From assembly GCA_031310005.1 (NCBI GenBank), contig CM062388.1, forward strand, positions 868,001-932,000: DNA of 64,000 nucleotides, read 5' to 3'. Below are positions 13,043 through 24,467 of this stretch, in pieces. The notes under the pieces were generated by a model. The model was not told where the DNA came from. It did not search any database and saw only the letters and a program-made list of their open reading frames with translations. Made by a program: the position numbers and the translations under genes. The DNA is from Dactylellina haptotyla. Lineage: Eukaryota; Ascomycota; Orbiliomycetes; Orbiliales; Orbiliaceae. Position 1 is the stretch's first letter. The number at the start of each line of letters is the position of its first letter.

Positions 13043-15699
13043 ATGTCTGCCCAAGGCTACTCGTTTGTGCTCCCTCTCCCCGTAGTGTGCTGCTTACAAC
13101 GGCTAGATAAAGATATTTAAAGCTAACGCCCAGCTCTCTGCGTCCGCCTACAGGCAAAGCGTGAACGACCCGCAGCTTATCACCACCGTCAACAAGCTTC
13201 AAGATGTCTTCGCGACAGTTGGAGTACGTCTTCCACCCCTGTTTTGGCCATCCGAAGCTGCCTGTCCCCGGAGCTTCAGCTGTCAAAGAGAGCTGAACAG
13301 CTGATAAGAGCCCGCGTCCACCCCCATTAGGTACAAAACCCGATAGACTTGCCACAGATTGTTGTCGTCGGATCTCAGTCGTCAGGAAAGAGTTCCGTGT
13401 TGGAGAACATTGTTGGAAGAGATTTGTACGTTGCCACCTGTACTCCTTCAGACCGTGCAAGCTGAAATTCTAACCCGTTCTGCTCTTCCAGCCTTCCACG
13501 AGGTACCGGTATCGTCACCAGAAGACCCTTGGTATGCCTCCCCTTCTATCCCGCATCCTTCATTCTCATCCGTATAACTTACGCGATCCCGTCTTCCAGG
13601 TCCTTCAACTCATCAACAGACCCGCGGGCACCAACGCCGCCTCCACAAACGGCGATAGCTCAACGGCCGATAATGCCATCAAGGGTACCACGGACTCCGC
13701 CGCCAATATCGACGAATGGGGCGAGTTCCTCCACATCCCCGGACAGAAATACTATGACTTCAACAAGATCCGTGACGAGATCGTTAAAGAAACCGATGCT
13801 AAGACCGGCCGAAATGCCGGTATCTCGCCTGCCCCCATCGGTTTGAGGATATTCTCCCCGAACGTCCTGACGTTGACTTTGGTCGATCTGCCCGGTCTTA
13901 CCAAGGTGCCTGTTGGCGATCAGCCAAAGGATATCGAGAAGCAGATTAAGGATATGGTGTTGAAGCAGATCTCGAAGCCGAACGCCATCATCCTGGCCGT
14001 CACGGCCGCGAACACCGATTTGGCGAACTCTGACGGTTTGAAGCTCGCAAGAGAAGTCGATCCTGAAGGTCAACGGACAATCGGTGTGCTCACCAAGATC
14101 GATCTCATGGACGACGGAACCGACGTCGTCGATATTCTCGCCGGCCGCATCATCCCCCTCCGTCTCGGCTACGTCCCAGTCGTCAACCGTGGCCAACGTG
14201 ATATCGAAAACAAGAAACCCATCCAGGCTGCTCTTGAATACGAGAAGAACTTCTTCGAGAACCACAAGTCCTACCGAAACAAGGCGCTTTACTGCGGTAC
14301 CCCTTACCTGGCGCGCAAGCTCAACTTGATCCTCATGATGCACATCAAGCAGACCCTCCCGGAAATCAAGAACAGGATCTCCGCTTCGTTGCAGAAATAC
14401 GCCACCGAACTCCAGGGGCTCGGCGATAGCATCCTGGGGAACAGCTCGAACATCCTGCTCAACATCATAACCGAGTTTTGCAACGAGTACAGAACGGTGT
14501 TGGACGGTAACAACCAGGAGCTCACATCGATCGAGTTGTCCGGTGGTGCTCGTATCAGTTTTGTGTTCCACGAGGTGTACTCGAACGGTGTCAAGGCGGT
14601 GGATCCGTTCGACCAAGTTAAGGATGTGGATATCCGAACCATTCTGTACAACTCTTCCGGTTCCAGTCCCGCGTTGTTCGTGGGGACCACCGCGTTCGAA
14701 TTGATCGTTAAGCAGCAGATTAAGCGACTTGAAGATCCGAGTGTTAAGTGTATCAACCTTGTCTACGATGAGCTCATCAGGATTTTGAACCAGTTGCTCC
14801 AGAAGCCGGTATGATAATCCCTCCCAGATACTGACTCTAACCTCGAATCTTCAGCTAATGAAACTTACCTTTGATGTAGCTCTTCCGTCGTTATCCGATG
14901 CTCAAGGAGAAATTCAACATGGTCGTCGTCACCTTCTTCAAGAAGGCCATGTCCCCAACCAACAAGCTCGTCATCGATCTCGTCTCCATGGAATCATGCT
15001 ACATCAACACCGGCCACCCAGACTTCCTTAATGGCCACCGCGCCATGGCCATCGTGAACGACAAGCACAGCGCTGCAAAGCCTGTCCAGGTTGATCCTAA
15101 GACCGGAAAGCCGCTTCCAAGAACCGACTCTCCGGCCCCTGCTAGCAGCAGTGTGGAAGTGGAGAACAGCGGTTTCTTTGGAAGTTTCTTCGCTAGCAAG
15201 AATAAGAAGAAGATGGCGGCCATGGAGCCCCCACCGCCTACCCTTAAGGCTTCTGGAACCTTGAGCGAGAGAGAAGGGATTGAAGTTGAGGTTATCAGTA
15301 TGTTATTTTCTTAAACAGCTGCTTCTCGTTAGATATACCACTAACAACGCATTTTTAGAACTGTTGATCCAATCGTACTACAACATTGTCAAGCGAACAG
15401 TTATCGATATGGTCCCAAAGGCTATCATGTTGAACCTTGTGCAGTAAGTTTGCTTTATGTCTTTCTGCTCCATGGAAGATTTTGAAAATCTAGGAAGGAA
15501 AAAAAATTCTAATACAGATATTTATGATAGATTCACCAAAGACGAAATGCAACGCGAACTCCTCGAGAACTTGTACAAGCTCGACAGCGTGGACGATTTA
15601 CTCCGCGAGTCGGACTACACCGTCCGAAGAAGGAAGGAGTGCCAGCAGATGGTCGAGTCGCTGACCAAGGCGCAGGAGATCGTTAATACTGTTGGTTAA
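13043..15699 (+). CDS. VPS1: VPS1-type dynamin GTPase
   Basis: Eight exons: 13043-13062, 13154-13223, 13331-13425, 13492-13531, 13600-14808, 14880-15297, 15359-15443 and 15531-15699. They give 701 residues in consistent phase. GTPase motifs are GSQSSGKSS (about residue 44), the [12 protein letters not shown] switch region, DLPG (about 170) and LTKIDLMD (about 240). The dynamin middle region follows. A variable Pro/Ser/Lys linker (about residues 545-600, including [10 protein letters not shown]) replaces the PH domain, as in Vps1. The GTPase effector domain ends with [13 protein letters not shown]. Known role: membrane scission in endosomal/vacuolar sorting and peroxisome division. The 5' end is broken into five short exons, a pattern shared by many fungal homologues. 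The first 20-base exon is the least certain part. Confidence 0.94.
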
Positions 15700-16119
15700 A
15701 ATCCGATGTTTTTGGAGTCCCTTAGGCTGTAAACGGGTGGGGTCCGAAGGGGAGGGGGGGTTGGTGATTTTGTAATGATTCGGCGATTTTTTATTTTTTC
15801 CTCCCTGAAGCTTCGAAGGGTAGTTTTTCCTCAGGTCTTTTAGCTGTTTTTCTCTTTAAAAACTCTCTTCACTGTGTGCTTCTCTTTTTTTCTTTTCCTT
15901 TTCTCTTGGATGTTATATACGGCCTGGAGGACGGTTTTTTGTACTACTTCTTTGCTTTTCCTCCTTTTTTTATTTATTTATATTTTTATCTGCTGTGTCA
16001 AAAGGCTAGAACGAATTATTGGATGTTCATTTCGTCTATTTTAAATTTTGAAGTTTGTGGGTTTTAAATTTATTTATATAACGATTTTCCTTGTCTCGCA
16101 AGCCAGCTGCCGTCCTAGT

Positions 16120-16150
16120 CCCGCGAAACGCGGGGACCTGCGAAGCAGGT
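16120..16150. repeat. Two adjacent perfect short hairpins
   Basis: CCCGCG-AAA-CGCGGG (16120-16134) is followed one base later by ACCTGC-GAA-GCAGGT (16136-16150). Both are 6-bp stems with 3-base loops, in otherwise AT-rich sequence. The bases just upstream (CAAGCCAGCTGCCGTCC, about 16099-16115) resemble a second site at about 20839-20855 (CAAGCCAAATGCCGTCC). That suggests a degraded copy of a repeated element. The family is not recognised. Confidence 0.5.
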
Positions 16151-17335
16151 TTGCCGGAAACACGATTCTTCTTGATGTAGTATTCTTCTGCATTGATGTC
16201 CGACTTCTAATTTTAGCTAAGATGGTGAATATAGTTGATATACGATCATATGAGATATAAGATTCTTGCGTTGTAGTATAGTATCATGGTCTATCATGGT
16301 CAAAAGGTGAGAAATTCAACTATAATATTTCAAATATATGTCAAGCGCACTGGCAGAAATTAGCATAACTATACAGATTTGGTATGTTTATCATCGTAAT
16401 AGCAATAATAGTAACAGAATGCGTGATTGTGATGTTTGTCCTACTTCCCGAGTTGTCTTACTTTCCTGTATCTGTCTCGTACTTGTCTCGTAAATATCCG
16501 CGGCGCACGAAGGTCACGGACCTCGCACGCTTTTCAAGACCGATCGATCTCTTGCATCTAAGGCTAATATATTATTAATCACACTCTACCCTACCTTATC
16601 TGGTACATAGAGCGCCAATGGCGGAACCTTATCAATACAAACAAGTACTTTGCAACTACACAACTTATACAAGTGAGTATTTTATCAAATTATTAGTAGG
16701 TTCAATCTAGTTTGTTTTCTTTTTCCACATTATCTTCGTGCGCCGCGGCTGGTTTACAAGACAACTTTTACGCTGAATCTAGGTCTATCTCCTACCGAAC
16801 CACCCACGAGGCTATAATACGCAGATTTATTAACTTATTTCGTACTTAGCGTGCGAAGGAAAACAAGAATTCAGTTTTGCGCTAACAATCCTTGTCTACA
16901 CGGCCGCTTCGAATTACTAGTAGAATAACATCAGACACCGGAACCCACTCATATAAATTATCATATAGAAGATAAGGACCGACTTTGACGAATCAGAAGA
17001 ATTTCGGCTCAGAAGATATATATCCGGGCACATGATACTATATTTTGTTAAGATCGACTATGACTAAAACAGTAGTTGGATACCGGCCGGCGTTCAACAC
17101 AATAATGTCAAAGCATCATGCATGGCGAAAAGCGGGTGGAAAACAATAATGACTAGACAATTGTGATATTTGCGAAGGGATTATAGCGATATCGTGGAAA
17201 GACTAGACTGAAGAGTTCCGCCACTAGACTAGAGAACTGAAAAAATTAGGAAATCATCTCGTAGACTGTGTCAGAAGACGAAAAAGTCGAAATATATCAA
17301 TGATAGCTCATGGACGTTACTCTCATCAAGCGTAT

Positions 17336-17342
17336 TATAAAT
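17336..17342 (+). promoter_or_regulatory. Probable TATA box of the P450 gene
   Basis: TATAAAT lies about 165 bases upstream of the P450 ATG, the only such motif in the proximal promoter. The spacing allows a leader of roughly 130 bases. Confidence 0.4.
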
Positions 17343-17505
17343 AGCTCAGTCTGAAGCAGTAACCTTGGAGTAGATCCTATCTTTCAATCTTACCAAGAAA
17401 GATACTACTATACCTAAATTTACGCCGATCACTTCTGCTTTGGAATAGATAATCGATCTAATCAATACATTGTGTCTGATATACATTTAAACTTTTGAAC
17501 TTATC

Positions 17506-19239
17506 ATGACTATTATATCTCCCTCAGTTTTGCCCCAGGCCAAGCCGGCTCTCTATGGCTTGACTGCCTCTTTTCTGATATATACTCTTGTATATCTTCC
17601 AACCCGGTTCATTTATCGGGTTTATTTTGACTCCCTTTCAGGAATTCCTGGACCTAAACTGCCTCTTATATCGGAAAATCTGAACAGATTATATTGGCTC
17701 TTGCTTCCATGGAACAGCGGGCGGGAGGTATTTTATTTGAAGGAGTGCCATGATAAGTACGGTAAGTTTTAATATGACAAAGATTGAAGGTCAAGCGCTA
17801 ACGATAAGTTCCATTTACCTAGGCCCGATTGTTCGTACTGGGCCTAGAAAGGTCAGTTTTAATGACATCGAGGTCTATAGCCAGTAAGTTTAAGTAATCT
17901 TCAAATATTTTTCTAGATGCGGACTTGCTAACCGACATCAGAATCTACAAAGGAAATAGCAAATTCCCTAAATCCAAGGACCTATACAACTTCCCGTCCG
18001 CTGCCCAAGCAATCTTCGGAACAATCAACATCCAGGAAGCGCACGCTCGTCGTGTAGCCTTTGCACCATATTTCTCCAAGCAGGCAGTTCGCAAACTGGA
18101 AGGCCTGGTACAATCGAAAGCCACCCAGTTCCTCGATCGCCTCAAGGATGTCGGAGCCGATATAAATATAACAAGCGCTTTCCGGTGTTTTAGTGCAGAT
18201 GTCGTAACCGCTTATTCTTACGATACCTGCTTCGATGCTCTCTCACACCCCAATTTTGCGCCAGATTGGATGTTAGCATTCGAAGCTGTGGTTGAGTCGA
18301 CTGGCATGCAAAACCTCTTCCCTACTGTATACGCTATCGTCGAGAAGACTTTTTCGAGTTTCCTGCCACGAAAGCTCGTTCGAGTACTTTCGGCGCCCAT
18401 GGCGGATATCCTTGACTTTCAGGATCATTGCACTAGCGCAGTGCTCAAACAGAAGACGAGGTATCAAGCTGGAGAAAGGGATATGGTCACTATATTTGCA
18501 CAACTATTCGAAGACGATGAGAAGAGAGGTCGGAAGGCCTTGAATGACAAGCAGTTAGCTCAAGATGCTTTTTTCACGCTATTCGCCGGGATGGATACAG
18601 TATCCCATACTTTAACGTTTGCCATCTACTACATAATGAAGCACCCGGATGTGGAGGCCCAGTTGTTAGAGGAGTTGAAAAACGTCATTAAAACTCCGAC
18701 ATCCCCAGCACCAGAAGAAGTACTTTCCGCATTGCCATTACTAGTAGGTAATCCCTTATCGTTCTTATTTTCACTGACCTTCTGACCGCTTTACCTTTTC
18801 TTAGCAAGCATGCATCAAAGAGACCCTTCGCTTCAGCCATGGAATACCGGTCTCCCTCTCGAGAGATGTCCCCGCAGGTGGTGTTAACTTTCTAGGTCAT
18901 TACATTCCCCAGAATACAATGCTTATAAACTCGGCGTATACTTACCACACGAATCCCAATATTTTCACGGACCCACTTGAATGGAAACCAAGTCGTTGGC
19001 TTGGCGAAAATGCGAGAGAATTGGAGAAATATCTTCTTCCGTTCAGCAAAGGCTCCAGAAGCTGCATCGGAATTAATTTGGCGGAGGCTGAATTGTCGAT
19101 CGCACTCGGTAGACTCGTAAGAAGGTTCAAAGTTGGCTTGATGAATGATTATGATGAAAGAGATATGGACTGGAGAGCTGTGTTTGTGCCATTTACTGAA
19201 GGACCACTTAGGGTTTGGGTGAAGGAAAGAGAAGATTGA
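17506..19239 (+). CDS. Cytochrome P450 monooxygenase
   Basis: Four exons, 17506-17761, 17823-17883, 17942-18743 and 18805-19239, encode 517 residues. An N-terminal membrane anchor (about residues 13-35) is followed by the proline hinge GIPGPKLP. The I-helix motif is FAGMDT (about residue 320). The ExxR helix (KETLR, 378-382) falls just after the last intron. The haem-binding loop is FSKGSRSCIG, with the ligand Cys near 460. All hallmarks are intact, so it should be active in the endoplasmic reticulum membrane. The overall pattern (HARRVAFAPYFSKQAV, LGHYIPQNTM) resembles fungal secondary-metabolism P450s of the trichodiene-oxygenase-like kind; the exact CYP family cannot be set here. It sits at the left end of an AT-rich island with four other metabolic genes. 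Confidence 0.92.
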
Positions 19240-22200
19240 TCATAAGCCCACGATACGGTGAAGGCGTGGCTCGCTCGAAAATGTTACCCTTTTTTACAAA
19301 ACGGAGCGCAATATAGTACAATTAGCTTGGTTCTTGAATGACTTCAATCAACGAATTGTTTTTAACACCAAAAACGCAAACCTAGTGCCTGGTTCCAATA
19401 AGGCATATTTCCTAGAAACAAATATTAGCACTCTTAAAATTGGTACCAGTTCATTGTATTCAGTGCCATTACTAGATATCTAGGCGAGTCAGTATGAAGC
19501 CTGAGTAAGATTGTAATCGTCTTACGCATACTATTTGTTCCATTGTATATTGTATAACCAAAAGGCGTAAAGATGCTCTCCGGCGTCTAGTTTATCTCGC
19601 CAGTTCTGCTTTCTCCTTCTGTAGCACCTTCTTAGTCTCGTAACCAATTTTTGGTGCTGGGCAACACAAGTCTGGTTACAACAATGGCACCTTCCGTCCC
19701 TTTTTCTGCCTCCGAAGAGCCGTGTTCCTTTTCAGCTGTAAACTAATCAAAACCATAGGCTATGTCAAAATTGATGTTATCTCGTGGGGGAACCAAAATC
19801 GACTATATTTGTTTTCGCAACAAGGCATCAAAGTCAACATGCCTTGGAAACCACTGATGAATCGCGAATCCTTCGAAGCCAAAAGTCCTAAGTTGAACTT
19901 CTGCGTCCAGATCCAGCAATTCTTCTTTGATATTATCTATACCTATTTTGATTTAATGTATTTAGGAAATCATACGGTAATTTAAGTATCAATTCATTCA
20001 CCTGCACTGAATTACTTCACTCTATGACATCTTGATTGTTACCTCGTTGCCTTCAGTCACTGGTGCAATTTTTACAAAAAGTAAGATTCTTAAATGCCGA
20101 CCCGAGTTGAATTCGATTCGATCTCAATGAACGAGAACGATATGCCAGGGTCAATCAAACCGAATGAATCGGCAGTGATAAGTTCTGGATAGTAATTTCT
20201 CAGTCTAGGCTTTCCAGTTGCCTCTTAGACACCACTGCACTATTCCGATAAGGGATCGTTTAAAGCATCGACATACGACACCAGAAAAATCATGAACAGA
20301 TGCATCTAGATGTATTCTGCTTTTGTGTTGGGCTTGGAACGAGACCATGTGGCCTAATTTCGCACCGGCACGTCGATAGAGTTTCATGCACGTTTTCCTT
20401 GGCATCCTTGTAATGCGAGCTACAACACGAAAGACCGTTGTTGGATTCGAAGGCCTGATAAACACAATTTGACGAATAGCAAGGCTCTGGTTGATAGGTG
20501 GGTCTCCGAGACACAGAATTGAGGTATAAAGACGGAATTTGGGATATTGCATGTGGTTTGAAGCCCATATCGTTGATATCGATGAAGGAATTCGATCGAG
20601 GTCGAAGAGGGGTCGTTGGCAACTAGAATGAAATAGGAATTTAGAACCTTGAAAAAAACAACACTAAAAGATTACAGCCAGGTGCACTGATGCAGGGATA
20701 TAATGTACATGTAGCTAGGTACATGCACAGATATCTGTCAAGATGGAAAATTGTAAGTCTAAAAAAAGAAAGGAAGATATCTCGCTAGCTACTGCTGCAG
20801 GGATCAGTCAATATTTTTCTTCGGGTGCGGATTGTCCTGCAAGCCAAATGCCGTCCTGGGGGGTGTGAACCGATGGCTTGGGGGTAACAGTATATGCCGC
20901 TGTTGATCACGGGTGTGGCCGCCTGCTTCAAAAGAGGACCCGCTAGTGGAGCGGATCGAGATTGTGAATTGTCTTATCAGAAATCCGATCATCCTAGCAC
21001 TCGAGTTTGTGGGATAATAAACTCCATTCTTCTAAAAGGTCTCCTCCAAATGGCTGTAGCGAGATTACCACGATCCTCACTTATCATCAAAATTATTTTT
21101 ATTATCAACCAATCAGGGTTAAGAAGATATGAATCTTCTGTGTGAAATCAAGTAAAGTAGATTATCATGGCTGTGCAGGGCCCCGCCTGCTTTTTTCGCA
21201 ATTAGATAATTACAACTGTCTTGACTTCAACAGCACAGATGCGAGATTAATTATACAGGGAGTATGATAGCTAGCATTCATGAATTCATTAGTAGCGCAG
21301 CTAGAAGGTCTAAGTCTACCCTCAAATATAATTGCACATGCCGAAGCTCCCTGCCGAGTATTGGACATAGGATGATACCACTGACTGATTGAACTCGTAT
21401 CAGAACGTTTTAGTTCTGGAGTCCTATTCTGGCTGAATCTGATACCAAGGATCCAAGCGTGGTAGGGCACTCCAGGATAACCACGTTGTATATCGGAGTC
21501 TCAAGGTTCTGCACTTCACATAACCAATGAATTCACCTTGTGGACCGAAATGCCATTCCGACTCAAGAGAATTCTACTAACCCCATTATCGTTATCACCA
21601 CATGATGCCTTCACTAGACTGTCCCTCAAACTCGCTGATGACCGAATTCGAGTCATTTTTGAGAGCAAAATTGGAGAGCCGGTCTAACTTGCCCTTAACC
21701 CGGATACCACATCCTTGTCCAATATTTAGTATTGGGTTGAAATGGACGAGAGAGAAAATAGGACATTTGCAAGTTTCTTCGCTCCTCTGCGCAAATTTCG
21801 ACCGCTACTAGGCATTGGCGCGCATGGGAATCCGAGCTATCCCTATTTTGACTAGCGCGCCGCGATATCCCGTCTCGGGTTTCCAGTAGCCTAACTCGGA
21901 AATGTATTGAAAATTGAAGCACTGCAAATTGTCTGCAAGGGTACAGCATGCTTTGTTATCATAAATCTTACTATTCTGTATAGAATGCAAGAAGCTCGCC
22001 GTAGGCAGCCACGGGCATCCGATTGAGCAGCTGATGATGTTCGCTATGCTAGTATTACTCTGTCGGCACAGCGGCACCCTAGCTGGTTCACTGTTCGTAT
22101 GTCAAATTGGATCCGTAAAAGGATTTTGAAAGCTACGAAAGCGCTAAGAAAGTAAAAAGGAATTATTACGCATCAATCCCGATAGCGAGCATCAAACATA

Positions 22201-23118
22201 TGCATACCTAGCTACGAGTATCTACCTGAACCAACTCCATTTTATTCTAGTAGAGAGTAGTATCTTGTATACTTATGCAAGCTGATGTTTACTGGTCTGG
22301 TTAGGCTTCTATTGTAGGCCCGGTGTTTGCAATCTACAATTTATGCCGCTATTGACCGAAATCCGTGTCTAGAGGGGATGATTCAATTGGTGGAATTGGA
22401 TTAAACCCTCTGTTACCTAATAGGAACGGGAAGTTTCAAGGTTGTGGCGTGCTCTCATCATTCCGAATTCCATGTACATCTAAATAAGGCGTTTAACGCC
22501 AACTATATATCATCTGTAGGCTATGTCGAAATATACCAGCTGTAACTGTAGGCGATAAACTAACGAGTTTCCAACCGGGTTGTCTACATTATTAGATACA
22601 CCGTATGCGCGAACAGATAGTCATTTCCAGCTCGAGTCATGGAAGAATTGCTATCTATTTAAAGTTTCTTTTACATACTAGGAATCACGATAGACTTGTG
22701 TTCAGGAAGAGAGATACCATGCTATCGCATAAGTTGGGCTATGTTTTTAGTAGACTAATGGTCTGAAAATCTTTGCTTTGCCTCATTACTTGTCAAATTT
22801 CTACTCTCGAGTAGAAACTTAATTACAATAAGTAAGATATCTGGGTTACTAACGGTTTCGCCGGCAAATTTTACTGCCATGATTGGAATCAAGGAGTTGA
22901 TGTAACATTCAACGTCTTAGTACTTAGTATTCGAGGGAACAAGAAAAGGCTACTGCTCAAGATTCTACGAACTAACTGAATTGTAAAAACTAGTTGATAA
23001 CACACCCATGCATCTTCAATTGAGACTTAAAAAGTTGACTAAATGATTGTCTAGGACAGGCACTTATAGAAAAGTACAGAAGGCTCGAGGAAACGTCTCA
23101 AGTTGCTGTGAAGTTAAG
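19240..23118. other. AT-rich gene desert
   Basis: This 3.9 kb stretch has no gene I can support. Short frames on the minus strand (20205-20622, 21210-21470, 21695-22077) are somewhat longer than their surroundings, and one is Cys-rich, but none shows a domain and they shift frame against each other. They may be eroded gene remnants. A motif at about 20839-20855 resembles the sequence next to the 16.1 kb hairpins. The AT-richness would fit repeat-induced point mutation, which I cannot quantify by eye. Confidence 0.45.
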
Positions 23119-24467
23119 CTAAGCTGCACGTGCCTGGACTCCCTTCTGGGCTAGGTGAAAACCGAAGGGTATTAGACCGTTGCGGAACATGTAGATCCCA
23201 GACCCCTCATTTCCCTCAGTTTCTTGAACGAAACGGCAAGTACGCCGATTTTTCCAAAATGCAGCCCAAAAGTTAGTCTTAACATCCGCTTTATAGTGCT
23301 CACCCATTACTTTTCTGATATGTATTGACGCTTCGGCAGCATGATAGAAAGGGATGGTCGAGACAAGGTGATGACAAACGTGAGTGCCAATGATGCTATG
23401 GAAGAGATGTCTATCAATGAATCCAAGATCGCGATCTATGGTTGCAGTTGCCCCACGGGCAAATGTCCATGAATTATTGTCGTAATGAGGCAATGATCCA
23501 TCCGTGTGCTGCAGAAAGGTAAGGGCAACTATAATCGCTTAGTATCATCCAACAATATCAGAGAATTGCAGAGAAAAGCAGGTAGTCACTTACCAATCCA
23601 ACTATTCGCCCATAACCAAGGGATTCCCCAAAGCAAAATGATTTTCCAGCTTCCGAAAAGTTGACCGGCAACGACAAGACACGCAATCATGCAGGCAACT
23701 CCAATGTCAGAAATTAAAATTAAGCCTAGTTCATTCTCTTTATACAAAATACTGTCCTTGCCGAAATAAAAATGCGACGCAGTAAGTCCGTTTTCGGGTT
23801 TGAATTCCTGTCCTGACGCATTAAAAAGGAGGTAGGCAGGCCAACCAAGCAATTGATGCCATATATCTTGACACAATGCCATGATGGGAGAATCCTCGGC
23901 AAGTTCAGAGAATTCGATCCCACTCAATATAGCTTGCTCTCCGAATTTGGCTTTGAGCCACGACTCTTTAGTATGAGGCACATGGGCAGTATCTTTTTCG
24001 ATATTGCCGGTTGATTTATGATGTTGCGAATGGGTAAGGCGCCACGAGTGGAAGGGCACAAGAAGAAAGGAATGGAGTATAACTCCTATACTCCAGTTCA
24101 GTTTCTTTGACTTTGAGAAGGCTCCATGGCCACACTCGTGTGCTAGGATCCAGATACCCGTGAAGACGAAGCCTTGGACGGTGGTGTATGCAGCCCAGGC
24201 AATAAACCGGAGATGGATATGAGGAATTTGAGGAATGTATGTAACAGCGAGGTACATCAAGATAGTGAGATAGGCTGCATCGCGGGCTACGTATGAGATT
24301 GAGCGAATGATGGAAGGCTTGAAACAGTGAGGAGGAATAGCGTCGTAGATTTCCTTCATTGTGAAGGTGGGCAATTCGAAGACATTGCCTAACAAATCAA
24401 GATGATGTGGCTCAGCAGCCCTGAAAACTAGCTTTTCAGCCTGAGTGGTAGCTGTAACTGAGGCCAT
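23119..24467 (-). CDS. Delta-12-type fatty acid desaturase
   Basis: Two exons, 24467-23594 and 23528-23119, give 427 residues. The three di-iron histidine boxes are intact: HECGH (110-114), HSQHH (146-150) and HVCHH (341-345), with hydrophobic membrane segments between. The lead-in TFTMKEIYDAIPPHCFKPS and the C-terminal DRHLFHSIIGTH match fungal oleate (delta-12/omega-6) desaturases. Known reaction: insertion of a second double bond in oleoyl chains using cytochrome b5 electrons. The family also includes bifunctional desaturases and acetylenases of secondary metabolism, so regiochemistry is not certain. Start: the ATG of MASVTATT; an in-frame ATG 17 codons earlier is possible. Placement in an AT-rich island between P450 and HMGR-like genes suggests an accessory rather than housekeeping copy. 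Confidence 0.9.

Larger units (their letters stand above)
15700..17505. other. AT-rich intergenic at the left border of the accessory island
   Basis: This 1.8 kb region begins with pyrimidine-rich VPS1 3' flank and becomes AT-rich. No supported gene is present. It contains the hairpin pair at 16120-16150 and the P450 promoter with a TATA box near 17336. From here to about 35 kb base composition and gene density differ clearly from the preceding housekeeping block. Confidence 0.5.

Noticed and set aside
13660-14616. 318-codon open frame antisense to VPS1
   Set aside because: It mirrors a strongly codon-biased conserved exon on the plus strand; shadow frame.
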